Source of the DNA: Panorpa germanica
Lineage: Eukaryota; Arthropoda; Insecta; Mecoptera; Panorpidae
DNA: 64,000 nucleotides
Assembly (NCBI GenBank): GCA_963678705.1
Contig: OY783220.1
Span: forward strand, 1-64,000
Reading direction: 5' to 3'
In this document: piece by piece, positions 25,705 through 37,708 of the stretch
Position numbering within the stretch: the first letter of the stretch is position 1
Layout of the letters: every line of letters starts with the position of its first letter
Notes under the pieces: generated by a model
Seen by the model: only the letters and a program-made list of their open reading frames with translations
Database searches by the model: none
Told to the model about the DNA's origin: nothing
Made by a program: the position numbers and the translations under genes

Positions 25705-26918
25705 CTCAAATAAAGTTGATTATTTCAATTATAAAAAAACAGCATCTTCGTGTGTTTGTACTGCAACAAGGCTATAACCTACTCAAAACTGAAGAAAATG
25801 TTGAATATTTTAATTTTAGAGAAAACAGCATCTTCGTGTGCTTGAAGTGTAACAAGGCTATAACCTACTCAAAACTGAAGAAAAAATTGAATATTTCAAT
25901 TTTAGAAAAAAAAACATCTTCTTGTGTTTGTACTGCAACAAGGCTATAACCTACTCAAAACTGAAGAAAAAGGTGAATATTTTAATTTTAGAGAAAACAG
26001 CATCTTCGTGTGTTTGAACTGTAACAAGGCTATAAACTCTAAACTTAAAACTCAAAAAAAAGTTAAATATTTTAATTTTGGAAAAAACAGCATCCTTGTG
26101 TGTTTATGCTGCAGTACAAACAAGGCTATAACCTACTCAAAACTGAAGAAAAAGTTAAATATTTAAATTTTAGAAAAAACAACATCTTCGTGTGTTTGAA
26201 CTGTAACAAAGCTATAACCTACTTAAAACTCAAAAAAAAGTTAAATATTTTAATTTTGGACAAAACAGCATCTTCGTGTGTTTTAACTACAACAAGGCTA
26301 AAACCTACTCAAAACCTATAACCTTCTTAAAACTCAAATAAAGTTGATTATTTCAATTATAAAAAAACAGCATCTTCGTGTGTTTGTACTGCAACAAGGC
26401 TATAACCTACTCAAAACTGAAGAAAATGATGAATATTTTAATTTTAGAGAAAACAGCATCTTCGTGTGCTTGAAGTGTAACAAGGCTATAAGGCTAACCT
26501 ACTCAAAACTGAAGAAAAAATTGAATATTTCAATTTTAGAAAAAAAAAACATTTTCTTGTGTTTGTACTGCAACAAGGCTATAACCTACTCAAAACTGAA
26601 GAAAAAGGTGAATATTTTAATTTTAGAGAAAACAGCATCTTCGTGTGTTTGAACTGTAACAAGGCTATAAACTCTAAACTTAAAACTCAAAAAAAAGTTA
26701 AATATTTTAATTTTGGAAAAAACAGCATCCTTGTGTGTTTATGCTGCAGTACAAACAAGGCTATAACCTACTCAAAACTGAAGAAAAAGTTAAATATTTA
26801 AATTTTAGAAAAAACAGCATCTTCGTGTGTTTGAACTGTAACAAAGCTATAACCTACTTAAAACTAAAGAAACAGGTGAATATTTTAATTTTAGAGAAAA
26901 CAGCATCTTCGTGTGTTT
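25705..26918 (+). repeat. 1523-bp unit, copy 2 (incomplete)
   Basis: This follows copy 1 at offset 1523 with only a few base changes. It stops matching at about 26918, where the sequence jumps back to monomers like those at 24233 (offset 2685; caaggctataacttactc is shared). The second copy is therefore short by about 300 bp, and a further unequal exchange ends it. Confidence 0.85.
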
Positions 26919-29900
26919 GTACTGCAACAAGGCTATAACTTACTCAAAACTGAAGAAAATGTTTAATATTTTAATTTTAGAGAAAACAGCATCTTCGTGT
27001 GTTTGAAGTGTAACAAGGCTATAACCTACTCAAAACTGAAGAAAAAATTGAATATTTCAATTTTAGAAAAAAAAAACATCTTCTTGTGTTTGTACTGCAA
27101 CAAGGCTATAACCTACTCAAAACTGAAGAAAAAGGTGAATATTTTAATTTTAGAGAAAACAGCATCTTCGTGTGTTTGAACTATAACAAGGCTATAAACT
27201 CTAAACTTAAAACTCAAAAAAAAGTTAAATATTTTAATTTTGGAAAAAACAGCATCCTTGTGTGTTTATGCTGCAGTACAAACAAGGCTATAACCTACTC
27301 AAAACTGAAGAAAAAGTTAAATATTTAAATTTTAGAAAAAACAGCATCTTCGTGTGTTTGAACTGTAACAAAACTATAACCTACTTAAAACTGAAGAAAC
27401 AGGTGAATATTTTAATTTTAGAGAAAACAGCATCTTCGTGTGTTTGAACTGTAACAAAGCTATAACCTACTTAAAACTCAAAAAAAAGTTAAATATTTTA
27501 ATTTTGGACAAAACAGCATCTTCGTGTGTTTTAACTACAACAAGGCTAAAACCTACTCAAAACCTATAACCTTCTTAAAACTCAAATAAAGTTGATTATT
27601 TCAATTATAAAAAAACAGCATCTTCGTGTGTTTGTACTGCAACAAGGCTATAACCTACTCAAAACTGAAGAAAATGTTGAATATTTTAATTTTAGAGAAA
27701 ACAGCATCTTCGTGTGCTTGAAGTGTAACAAGGCTATAACCTACTCAAAACTGAAGAAAAAATTGAATATTTCAATTTTAGAAAAAAAAACCTACTCAAA
27801 ACTGAAGAAAAAGTTAAATATTTAAATTTTAGAAAAAACAACATCTTCGTGTGTTTGAACTGTAACAAAGCTATAACCTACTTAAAACTCAAAAAAAAGT
27901 TAAATATTTTAATTTTGGACAAAACAGCATCTTCGTGTGTTTTAACTACAACAAGGCTAAAACCTACTCAAAACCTATAACCTTCTTAAAACTCAAAAAA
28001 AGGTGATTATTTCAATTATAAAAAAACAGCATCTTCGTGTGTTTGTACTGCAACAAGGCTATAACCTACTCAAAACTGAAAAAAAAAGTTGAATATTTTA
28101 ATTTTAGAGAAAACAGCATCATCGTGTGTTTGAACTGTAACAAGACTATAACCTACTTACAACTCAAAAAAAAGTTAAATATTTTAATTTTAGAAAAAAC
28201 AGCATCTACGTGTGTTTGAACTGTAACAAGGCTTAATCTACTCAGAACCGAAGTAAAAGTAGAATATTTCAATTTTAGAGAAAACAGCATCTTCGTACGT
28301 TTTAGCTACAACAAGGCTATAACCTACTCAAAACTAAAGAAAAAGTAGAATTTTTTAATTGTAGAAAAAACAGCATCTTTGTGTGTTTGTACTGCAACAA
28401 GGCTATAACCTACTCAAAACTGAAGAAAAAGTTAAATATTTTAATTTTTAGAGAAAACAGCATCTTCGTGTGTTTGAACTGTAACAAGGCAATAACCTAC
28501 TAAAAATTTAAAAAAAAGTTGAAAATTTCAATTTTAGAAAAAACAGCATCTTCGTGTGTTTGAACTGTATTAAGGCTATAACCTACTCAAAACTCAAGAA
28601 AAAGTTGAATATTTTAATTTTAGAGAAAACAGCATCTTCATGTTTTTGGAATGAACCAAGGCTATAACATTTTTTAAACTCAAGGCAAAAAAGAATATTT
28701 CAATTTTAGAAAAAACAGCATCTTAGTGTTTTTGAAATGTAACAAGACTATACTCTTCTTATAACTCAAGGAAATTTAAATATTTAAATGTTAGAAAAAA
28801 CAGCTTCTTCGTGTATTTAATATGTAACAATGCTATAACTTTTTTAAAACGAAAGAAATAGTTGAATATTTCAATTTAAGAAAATAGAGCATCTACATAT
28901 TTTTTAAATGTAACAAAGGTATCACCTACTTAAAATTAAAGAAAAAGTTGAATATTTCAATTTTAGACAAAAATTCATCATTGTGTGTTTAAACTGTAAC
29001 AAGGCTATAACCTACTTAAAACTGAAGAAAATGTAGAATATTTGAATTTTAGAGAAAACAGCATCTTCGTGTGTTTGAACTGTAACAACGCAATAACCTA
29101 CTAAAAAATAAAAAAAAAGTTCAAAATTTCAATTTTTGAAAAAAAAGGAAGCATTTTCGTGTGTTTGTACTGCAACAAGGCTATAACATACTCAAAACTG
29201 AAGAAAATGTTGAATATTTTAATTTTAAATAAAACAGCATCTTCGTGTGTTCGAACGGTAACAAAGCTATAACCTACTCAAAACTGAAGAAAAAGTTGAA
29301 TATTTCAATTTTAGAGAAAACCGCATCATCGTGTGTTTGAACTGTAACAAGACTATAACCTACTTACAACTCAAAAAAAAGTTAAATATTTTAATTTTAG
29401 AAAAAACAGCATCTACGTGTGTTTGAACTACTACAAGGATAAAACCTACTCAAAACTGAGGAATAAGTTGAATTTCTTAATTTTATATAAAACAGCATCT
29501 TCGTGTGTTTTACCTCTAACAAGTGTATAATCAACTCAAAACACAAGAAAACATTAAATATTTTAATTTTATAAAAAACAGCATCTTCGTGTGTTTGAAC
29601 TGTAACAAAGCAATAACCTACTGCAAATTAAAAAAAAGTTGAAAATTTCAATTTTAGAAAAAAACAGCATTTTCGTGTGTTTGTACAGCAACAAGGCTAT
29701 AACCTACTTAAAACTGAAAAAAATGTTGAATATTTTAATTTTAAATAAAACAACATCTTCGTGTGTTTGAACTGTAACAAGGCTATAACCTACTTACAAC
29801 TCAAAAAAAAAAAAGTTAAATATTTTAATTTTAGAAAAAACAGCATCTACGTGTGTTTGAACTACAACAAGGCTTAAACCTACTCAAAACTGAAGAATAT

Positions 29901-30575
29901 GTTTAATTTCTTAATTCTAGATAAAACAGCATCTTCGTGTGTTTTAACTCTAACAAGGGTTTAATTAACTCAAAACACAAGAAAATATTAAATATTTTAA
30001 TTTTATAAAAATCAGCATCTTTGTGTGTTTGAACTGTAACAAAGCAATAACCTACTAAAAATTAAAAAAAAGTTGAATATTTCAATTTTAGAGAAAACCG
30101 CATCATCGTGTGTTTGAACTGTAACAAGACTATAACCTACTTACAACTCAAAAAAAAGTTAAATATTTTAATTTTAGAAAAAACAGCATCTACGTGTGTT
30201 TGAACTACTACAAGGCTAAAACCTACTCAAAACTGAAGAATAAGTTGAATTTCTTAATTTTTATATAAAACAGCATCTTCGTGTGTTTTAACTCTAACAA
30301 GGGTATAATCAACTCAAAACACAAGAAAACATTAAATATTTTAATTTTATAAAAAACAGCATCTTCGTGTGTTTGAACTGTAACAAAGCAATAACCTACT
30401 GCAAATTTTAAAAAAAGTTGAAAATTTCAATTTTAGAAAAAAACAGCATTTTCGTGTGTTTGTACAGCAACAAGGCTATAACCTACTCAAAACTAAAGAA
30501 AATGTTGAATATTTTAATTTTAAATAAAACAGCATCTTCGTGTGTTTGAACGGTAACAAAGCTATAACCTACTCA

Positions 30576-30845
30576 GACGACACAGTGGGCGAGAGCATTG
30601 ATGCTTGACGCCGACTGCTGTGTCTTCGGGTTCGATCCCCGGACCAGATATATATTTTCTGGGTTTGGTTATTAAGAACTTATATTGATTATGGTCATAC
30701 ATAATCGTACAGTTATTAGGCAGTGGTGTAGCCCACATATATGAGGCCACGACACCATAAATACTGCCAACATTGAAGGAGGTCGTCGGTGATAGGACTC
30801 AGCATCGGAAATAGGCCGACGTTAAATAAAAAAAAAATAAAAAAA
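30576..30845 (+). mobile_element. tRNA-derived SINE, copy 1 (270 bp)
   Basis: This is a non-satellite insert of higher G+C than its surroundings. It is flanked by the 13-bp target duplication tataacctactca (30563-30575 and 30846-30858). The 5' head resembles a tRNA gene, with a weak A-box-like tgggcgagagc near 30587 and an exact B box at 30629-30639. The body contains two potential hairpins (ggcagt/actgcc at 30719-30768, cgtcgg/ccgacg at 30784-30821). The 3' end is an A-rich tail, aaataaaaaaaaaataaaaaaa. It encodes no protein; the open frames on the minus strand are shadows. Pol III transcription and mobilisation by a LINE are inferred from the family type. I do not recognise the family. Confidence 0.9.
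30629..30639 (+). promoter_or_regulatory. Pol III B box in SINE copy 1
   Basis: ggttcgatccc matches the B-box consensus GGTTCGANNCC exactly. It lies about 54 bp from the 5' end of the SINE, as in a tRNA T-arm. Confidence 0.85.
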
Positions 30846-33800
30846 TATAACCTACTCAAAACTGAAGAAAAAGTTAAATATTTCAATTTTAGAGAAAACA
30901 GCATCTTTGTATGTTTAAAGAAGGCTACGAAGGAAACAACAAGGCTATAACCTACTCAAAGCTCAAGAAAAAGTTAAATATTTTAATTTTAGAGAAAACA
31001 GCATCTTTATGTTTTTGGAATGAACCAAGGCTATAACCTTCTTTAAACTCAAGGCAAAAAAGAATATGTCAATTTTAGAAAAAAACAGCATCTTAGTGTT
31101 TTTGAAATGTAACAAGACTCTTCTTATAACTCAAGAAAATTTAAATATTTAAATGTTAGAAAAAACAGCTTCTTCGTGTATTTAATATGTAATAATATGT
31201 ACTAAAGAAATAGTTGAATATTTCAATTTAAGAAAATAGAGCATCTACGTATTTTTTAAATGTAACAAAGGTATAACCCACTCAAAACTGAAGAAAAAGT
31301 TGAATATTTTAATTTTAGAGAAAACAGCATCTTCGTGTGTTTGAACTGTAACAAGGCTTAACCTACTCAAAACCGAAGTAAAAGTAGAATATTTTAATTT
31401 TAGAGAAAACAGCATCTTCGTATGTTTAAACTACAACAAGGCTATAACCTACTCAAAACTGAAGAAAAAGTAGAATTTTTTAATTTTAGAAAAAACAGCA
31501 TCTTCGTGTGTTTGTACTGCAACAAGGCTATAACCTACACAAAACTGAAAAAAAAGTTGAATATTTTAATTTTTAGAGAAAACAGCATCTTCGTGTGTTT
31601 GAATTGTAACGAGGCAATAACCTACTAAAAATTAAAAAAAAAAGTTGAAAATTGCAATTTTAGAAAAAACAGCATTTTCGTGTGTTTGTAATGCAACAAG
31701 GCTATAACCTACTCAAAACTGAAGAAAAGGGTGAATATTTTAATTTTAGAGAAAACAGCATCTTCGTGTGTTTGAACTGTAACAAAGCTATTACCTACTT
31801 AAAACTCAAAAAAAAGTTAAATATTTTAATTTTGGACAAAACAGCATCTTCGTATGTTTGAACTACAACAAGGCTAAAACCTACTCAAAACCTATAACCT
31901 TCTTAAAACTCAAAAAAAGTTGATTATTTCAATTATAAAAAAACAGCATCTTCTTGTGTTTGTACTGCAACAAGGCTATAACCTACCCAAAACTCAAGAA
32001 AAAGTTGAATATTTTAATTTTAGAAAAAAATAGCATCTTCGTGTGTTTGTACTGCAACAAGGCTATAACCTACTCAAAACTGAAGAAAAAGTAGAACTTT
32101 TTAATTTTAGAAAAAACAGCATCTTCGTGTGTTTGTACAGCAACAAGGCAATAACCTCCTCAAAACTGAAGAAAAAGTTGAATATTTAAATTTTAGAAAA
32201 AACAGCATCTTCGTGTGTTTAAACTGTAACAAAGCTATAACCTACTTAAAACTCAAATAAAGTTGATTATTTCAATTATAAAAAAACAGCATCTTCGTGT
32301 GTTTGTACTGCAACAAGGCTATAACTTACTCAAAACTGAAGAAAATGTTTAATATTTTAATTTTAGAGAAAACAGCATCTTCGTGTGTTTGAAGTGTAAC
32401 AAGGCTATAACCTACTCAAAACTGAAGAAAAAATTGAATATTTCAATTTTAGAAAAAAAAAACATCTTCTTGTGTTTGTACTGCTACAAGGCTATAACCT
32501 ACTCAAAACTGAAGAAAAAGGTGAATATTTTAATTTTAGAGAAAACAGCATCTTCGTGTGTTTGAACTATAACAAGGCTATAAACTCTAAACTTAAAACT
32601 CAAAAAAAAGTTAAATATTTTAATTTTGGAAAAAACAGCATCCTTGTGTGTTTATGCTGCAGTACAAACAAGGCTATAACCTACTCAAAACTGAAGAAAA
32701 AGTTAAATATTTAAATTTTAGAAAAAACAGCATCTTCGTGTGTTTGAACTGTAACAAAACTATAACCTACTTAAAACTGAAGAAACAGGTGAATATTTTA
32801 ATTTTAGAGAAAACAGCATCTTCGTGTGTTTGAACTGTAACAAAGCTATAACCTACTTAAAACTCAAAAAAAAGTTAAATATTTTAATTTTGGACAAAAC
32901 AGCATCTTCGTGTGTTTTAACTACAACAAGGCTAAAACCTACTCAAAACCTATAACCTTCTTAAAACTCAAATAAAGTTGATTATTTCAATTATAAAAAA
33001 ACAGCATCTTCGTGTGTTTGTACTGCAACAAGGCTATAACCTACTCAAAACTGAAGAAAATGTTGAATATTTTAATTTTAGAGAAAACAGCATCTTCGTG
33101 TGCTTGAAGTGTAACAAGGCTATAACCTACTCAAAACTGAAGAAAAAATTGAATATTTCAATTTTAGAAAAAAAAACATCTTCTTGTGTTTGTACTGCAA
33201 CAAGGCTATAACCTACTCAAAACTGAAGAAAAAGGTGAATATTTTAATTTTAGAGAAAACAGCATCTTCGTGTGTTTGAACTGTAACAAGGCTATAAACT
33301 CTAAACTTAAAACTCAAAAAAAAGTTAAATATTTTAATTTTGGAAAAAACAGCATCCTTGTGTGTTTATGCTGCAGTACAAACAAGGCTATAACCTACTC
33401 AAAACTGAAGAAAAAGTTAAATATTTAAATTTTAGAAAAAACAACATCTTCGTGTGTTTGAACTGTAACAAAGCTATAACCTACTTAAAACTCAAAAAAA
33501 AGTTAAATATTTTAATTTTGGACAAAACAGCATCTTCGTGTGTTTTAACTACAACAAGGCTAAAACCTACTCAAAACCTATAACCTTCTTAAAACTCAAA
33601 AAAAGGTGATTATTTCAATTATAAAAAAACAGCATCTTCGTGTGTTTGTACTGCAACAAGGCTATAACCTACTCAAAACTGAAAAAAAAAGTTGAATATT
33701 TTAATTTTAGAGAAAACAGCATCATCGTGTGTTTGAACTGTAACAAGACTATAACCTACTTACAACTCAAAAAAAAGTTAAATATTTTAATTTTAGAAAA

Positions 33801-36800
33801 AACAGCATCTACGTGTGTTTGAACTGTAACAAGGCTTAATCTACTCAGAACCGAAGTAAAAGTAGAATATTTCAATTTTAGAGAAAACAGCATCTTCGTA
33901 CGTTTTAGCTACAACAAGGCTATAACCTACTCAAAACTAAAGAAAAAGTAGAATTTTTTAATTGTAGAAAAAACAGCATCTTTGTGTGTTTGTACTGCAA
34001 CAAGGCTATAACCTACTCAAAACTGAAGAAAAAGTTAAATATTTTAATTTTTAGAGAAAACAGCATCTTCGTGTGTTTGAACTGTAACAAGGCAATAACC
34101 TACTAAAAATTTAAAAAAAAGTTGAAAATTTCAATTTTAGAAAAAACAGCATCTTCGTGTGTTTGAACTGTATTAAGGCTATAACCTACTCAAAACTCAA
34201 GAAAAAGTTGAATATTTTAATTTTAGAGAAAACAGCATCTTCATGTTTTTGGAATGAACCAAGGCTATAACATTTTTTAAACTCAAGGCAAAAAAGAATA
34301 TTTCAATTTTAGAAAAAACAGCATCTTAGTGTTTTTGAAATGTAACAAGACTATACTCTTCTTATAACTCAAGGAAATTTAAATATTTAAATGTTAGAAA
34401 AAACAGCTTCTTCGTGTATTTAATATGTAACAATGCTATAACTTTTTTAAAACGAAAGAAATAGTTGAATATTTCAATTTAAGAAAATAGAGCATCTACA
34501 TATTTTTTAAATGTAACAAAGGTATCACCTACTTAAAATTAAAGAAAAAGTTGAATATTTCAATTTTAGACAAAAATTCATCATTGTGTGTTTAAACTGT
34601 AACAAGGCTATAACCTACTTAAAACTGAAGAAAATGTAGAATATTTGAATTTTAGAGAAAACAGCATCTTCGTGTGTTTGAACTGTAACAACGCAATAAC
34701 CTACTAAAAAATAAAAAAAAAGTTCAAAATTTCAATTTTTGAAAAAAAAGGAAGCATTTTCGTGTGTTTGTACTGCAACAAGGCTATAACATACTCAAAA
34801 CTGAAGAAAATGTTGAATATTTTAATTTTAAATAAAACAGCATCTTCGTGTGTTCGAACGGTAACAAAGCTATAACCTACTCAAAACTGAAGAAAAAGTT
34901 GAATATTTCAATTTTAGAGAAAACCGCATCATCGTGTGTTTGAACTGTAACAAGACTATAACCTACTTACAACTCAAAAAAAAGTTAAATATTTTAATTT
35001 TAGAAAAAACAGCATCTACGTGTGTTTGAACTACTACAAGGATAAAACCTACTCAAAACTGAGGAATAAGTTGAATTTCTTAATTTTATATAAAACAGCA
35101 TCTTCGTGTGTTTTACCTCTAACAAGTGTATAATCAACTCAAAACACAAGAAAACATTAAATATTTTAATTTTATAAAAAACAGCATCTTCGTGTGTTTG
35201 AACTGTAACAAAGCAATAACCTACTGCAAATTAAAAAAAAGTTGAAAATTTCAATTTTAGAAAAAAACAGCATTTTCGTGTGTTTGTACAGCAACAAGGC
35301 TATAACCTACTTAAAACTGAAAAAAATGTTGAATATTTTAATTTTAAATAAAACAGCATCTTCGTGTGTTTGAACTGTAACATAGCTATAACCTACTCAA
35401 AACTCAAGAAAAAGTTGGATATTTTAATTTCAGAGAAAACTGCATCTTCATGTTTATAGAATGAACCAAGGCTATAACCTACTTAAAACTAAAGAAAAAG
35501 TTAAATATTTCAATTTTAGAAAAAAATAGCATCTTTGTGTGTTTGTACTGCAACAAGGCTATAACCTACTCCAAACTGAAGGAAAAGTTGAATAATTTAA
35601 TTTTAGAGAAAACAGCAACTTCGTGTGTTTGAACTGTAACAAGGCTATAACCTACTCAAAACTGAAGAAAAAGTTGAATATTTTATTTTTAGAGAAAACC
35701 TATAACCTACTCAAAACTAAAGAAAAAGTTGAATATTTTAATTTTAGAGAAAACAGCATCATCGTTTGTTTGAACTGCAACAAGGCTATAACCTACTTAA
35801 AACTCAAGAAAAAGTTGAATATTTCAATTTTGAAAAAAAAATCATCTTCGTGTGTTTGTACTGCAACAAGGCTATAACCTACTCAAAACTAAAGAAAATG
35901 TTGAATATTTTAATTTTTAGAGAAAACAGCATCTTCGTGTGTTTTACCTCTAACAAGTGTATAATCAACTCAAAACACAAGAAAACATTAAATATTTTAA
36001 TTTTATAAAAAACAGCATCTTCGTGTGTTTGAACTGTAACAAGGCTATAACCTACCCAAAACTCAAGAAAAAGTTAAATATTTCAATTTTGGAAAAATAG
36101 CATCATCGTGTGTTTAAACTACAACAAGGCTATAACCTACTCAAAACTAAAGAAAAAGTTGAATATTTCAATTTTAGAGAAAACAGCATCATCGTGTGTT
36201 TGAACAGTAGCAAGGCAATAACCTACTAAAAATTTAAAAAAAAGTTAAATATTTCAATTTTGGACAAAACAGCATCTTCGTGTGTTTGAACTACAACAAG
36301 GCTAGAACCTACTCAAAACTGAAGAATATGTTGAATTTCTTAATTTTAGATAAAACAGCATCTTTGTGTGTTTTAACTCTAACAAGGGTATAATTAACTC
36401 AAAACACAAGAAAATATTAAATATTTTAATTTTATAAAAAACAGCATCTTCGTGTGTTTGAACTGTAACAAAGCAATTACCTACTGCAAATTAAAAAAAA
36501 GTTGAAAATTTCAATTTTAGAAAAAAACAGCATTTTCGTGTGTTTGTACAGCAACAAGGCTATAACCTACTTAAAACTGAAAAAAATGTTGAATATTTTA
36601 ATTTTAAATAAAACAACATCTTCGTGTGTTTGAACTGTAACAAGGCTATAACCTACTTACAACTCAAAAAAAAAAAAGTTAAATATTTTAATTTTAGAAA
36701 AAACAGCATCTACGTGTGTTTGAACTACAACAAGGCTTAAACCTACTCAAAACTGAAGAATATGTTTAATTTCTTAATTCTAGATAAAACAGCATCTTCG

Positions 36801-37438
36801 TGTGTTTTAACTCTAACAAGGGTTTAATTAACTCAAAACACAAGAAAATATTAAATATTTTAATTTTATAAAAATCAGCATCTTTGTGTGTTTGAACTGT
36901 AACAAAGCAATAACCTACTAAAAATTAAAAAAAAGTTGAATATTTCAATTTTAGAGAAAACCGCATCATCGTGTGTTTGAACTGTAACAAGACTATAACC
37001 TACTTACAACTCAAAAAAAAGTTAAATATTTTAATTTTAGAAAAAACAGCATCTACGTGTGTTTGAACTACTACAAGGCTAAAACCTACTCAAAACTGAA
37101 GAATAAGTTGAATTTCTTAATTTTTATATAAAACAGCATCTTCGTGTGTTTTAACTCTAACAAGGGTATAATCAACTCAAAACACAAGAAAACATTAAAT
37201 ATTTTAATTTTATAAAAAACAGCATCTTCGTGTGTTTGAACTGTAACAAAGCAATAACCTACTGCAAATTTAAAAAAAAGTTGAAAATTTCAATTTTAGA
37301 AAAAAACAGCATTTTCGTGTGTTTGTACAGCAACAAGGCTATAACCTACTCAAAACTAAAGAAAATGTTGAATATTTTAATTTTAAATAAAACAGCATCT
37401 TCGTGTGTTTGAACGGTAACAAAGCTATAACCTACTCA
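30846..37438 (+). repeat. 86-bp satellite array, segment 3
   Basis: Tandem monomers between the two SINE copies, containing the junction of the ~8-kb duplication near 32000. Divergent modules start at 31011 and 34244; PstI-type monomers are at 32657 and 33371. The 35390-36560 stretch has no counterpart in copy A. Its monomers resemble those at 21970-22270 and 58200-58600, including a ttggatattttaatttcag variant with tgtttatagaatgaacc. No gene seen. The final 13 bases are the left target duplication of SINE copy 2. Confidence 0.97.
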
Positions 37439-37708
37439 GACGACACAGTGGGCGAGAGCATTGATGCTTGACGCCGACTGCTGTGTCTTCGGGTTCGATC
37501 CCCGGACCAGATATATATTTTCTGGGTTTGGTTATTAAGAACTTATATTGATTATGGTCATACATAATCGTACAGTTATTAGGCAGTGGTGTAGCCCACA
37601 TATATGAGGCCACGACACCATAAATACTGCCAACATTGAAGGAGGTCGTCGGTGATAGGACTCAGCATCGGAAATAGGCCGACGTTAAATAAAAAAAAAA
37701 TAAAAAAA
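37439..37708 (+). mobile_element. tRNA-derived SINE, copy 2 (270 bp)
   Basis: Identical in sequence to 30576-30845, including tail length, with the same 13-bp target duplication at 37426-37438 and 37709-37721. Because the surrounding satellite is also copied for more than 2 kb, this copy arose by duplication of the array and not by a second insertion. The B box lies at 37492-37502. Confidence 0.9.
37492..37502 (+). promoter_or_regulatory. Pol III B box in SINE copy 2
   Basis: Same ggttcgatccc element as in copy 1, at the equivalent position 54 bp from the SINE 5' end. Confidence 0.85.

Larger units (their letters stand above)
18833..30575 (+). repeat. 86-bp satellite array, segment 2
   Basis: The tandem monomers continue in the same orientation as before the copia element. 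Divergent modules start at 20570, 23618, 28642, with a truncated one at 25664 that breaks off at the 25705 duplication junction. PstI-type monomers have ctgcag at 19156, 19698, 23175, 24586, 25221, 26109, 26744 and 27271. This is the most homogenised part of the window, with long near-identical blocks at several offsets. No gene is seen. The final 13 bases, 30563-30575 (tataacctactca), are the left SINE target duplication. Confidence 0.97.
23930..31995 (+). repeat. Large (~8.07-kb) array duplication, copy A
   Basis: Copy A is paired with 32000-38855. It aligns at offset 8070-8071 near its start (23941 with 32011; 24401 with 32472), 5386 around 27086/32472, 5603 around 28037/33640, and 6863 around 30562/37425. 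The shifts are internal gains and losses. Copy A holds an extra ~2.7 kb at 24.2-26.9 kb that copy B lacks. It lacks 217 bp near 27785 and about 1260 bp near 29.7 kb that copy B has. Both copies contain the SINE. The junction is near 31980-32010. Confidence 0.85.

Noticed and set aside
30576..30650. A functional tRNA gene
   Set aside because: Only the B box and a weak A box are convincing. I cannot fold a cloverleaf with a proper anticodon and acceptor stem, and the sequence continues into a SINE body with an A-rich tail.
30562..30904. Two 62-residue minus-strand frames, repeated at 37425-37767
   Set aside because: They lie across the SINE and its satellite flanks and have no coding features. 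They are shadows of a non-coding element.
37439..37708. Two independent SINE insertions into the same target
   Set aside because: Identical sequence, tail and target duplication within more than 2 kb of copied satellite point to one insertion followed by duplication.
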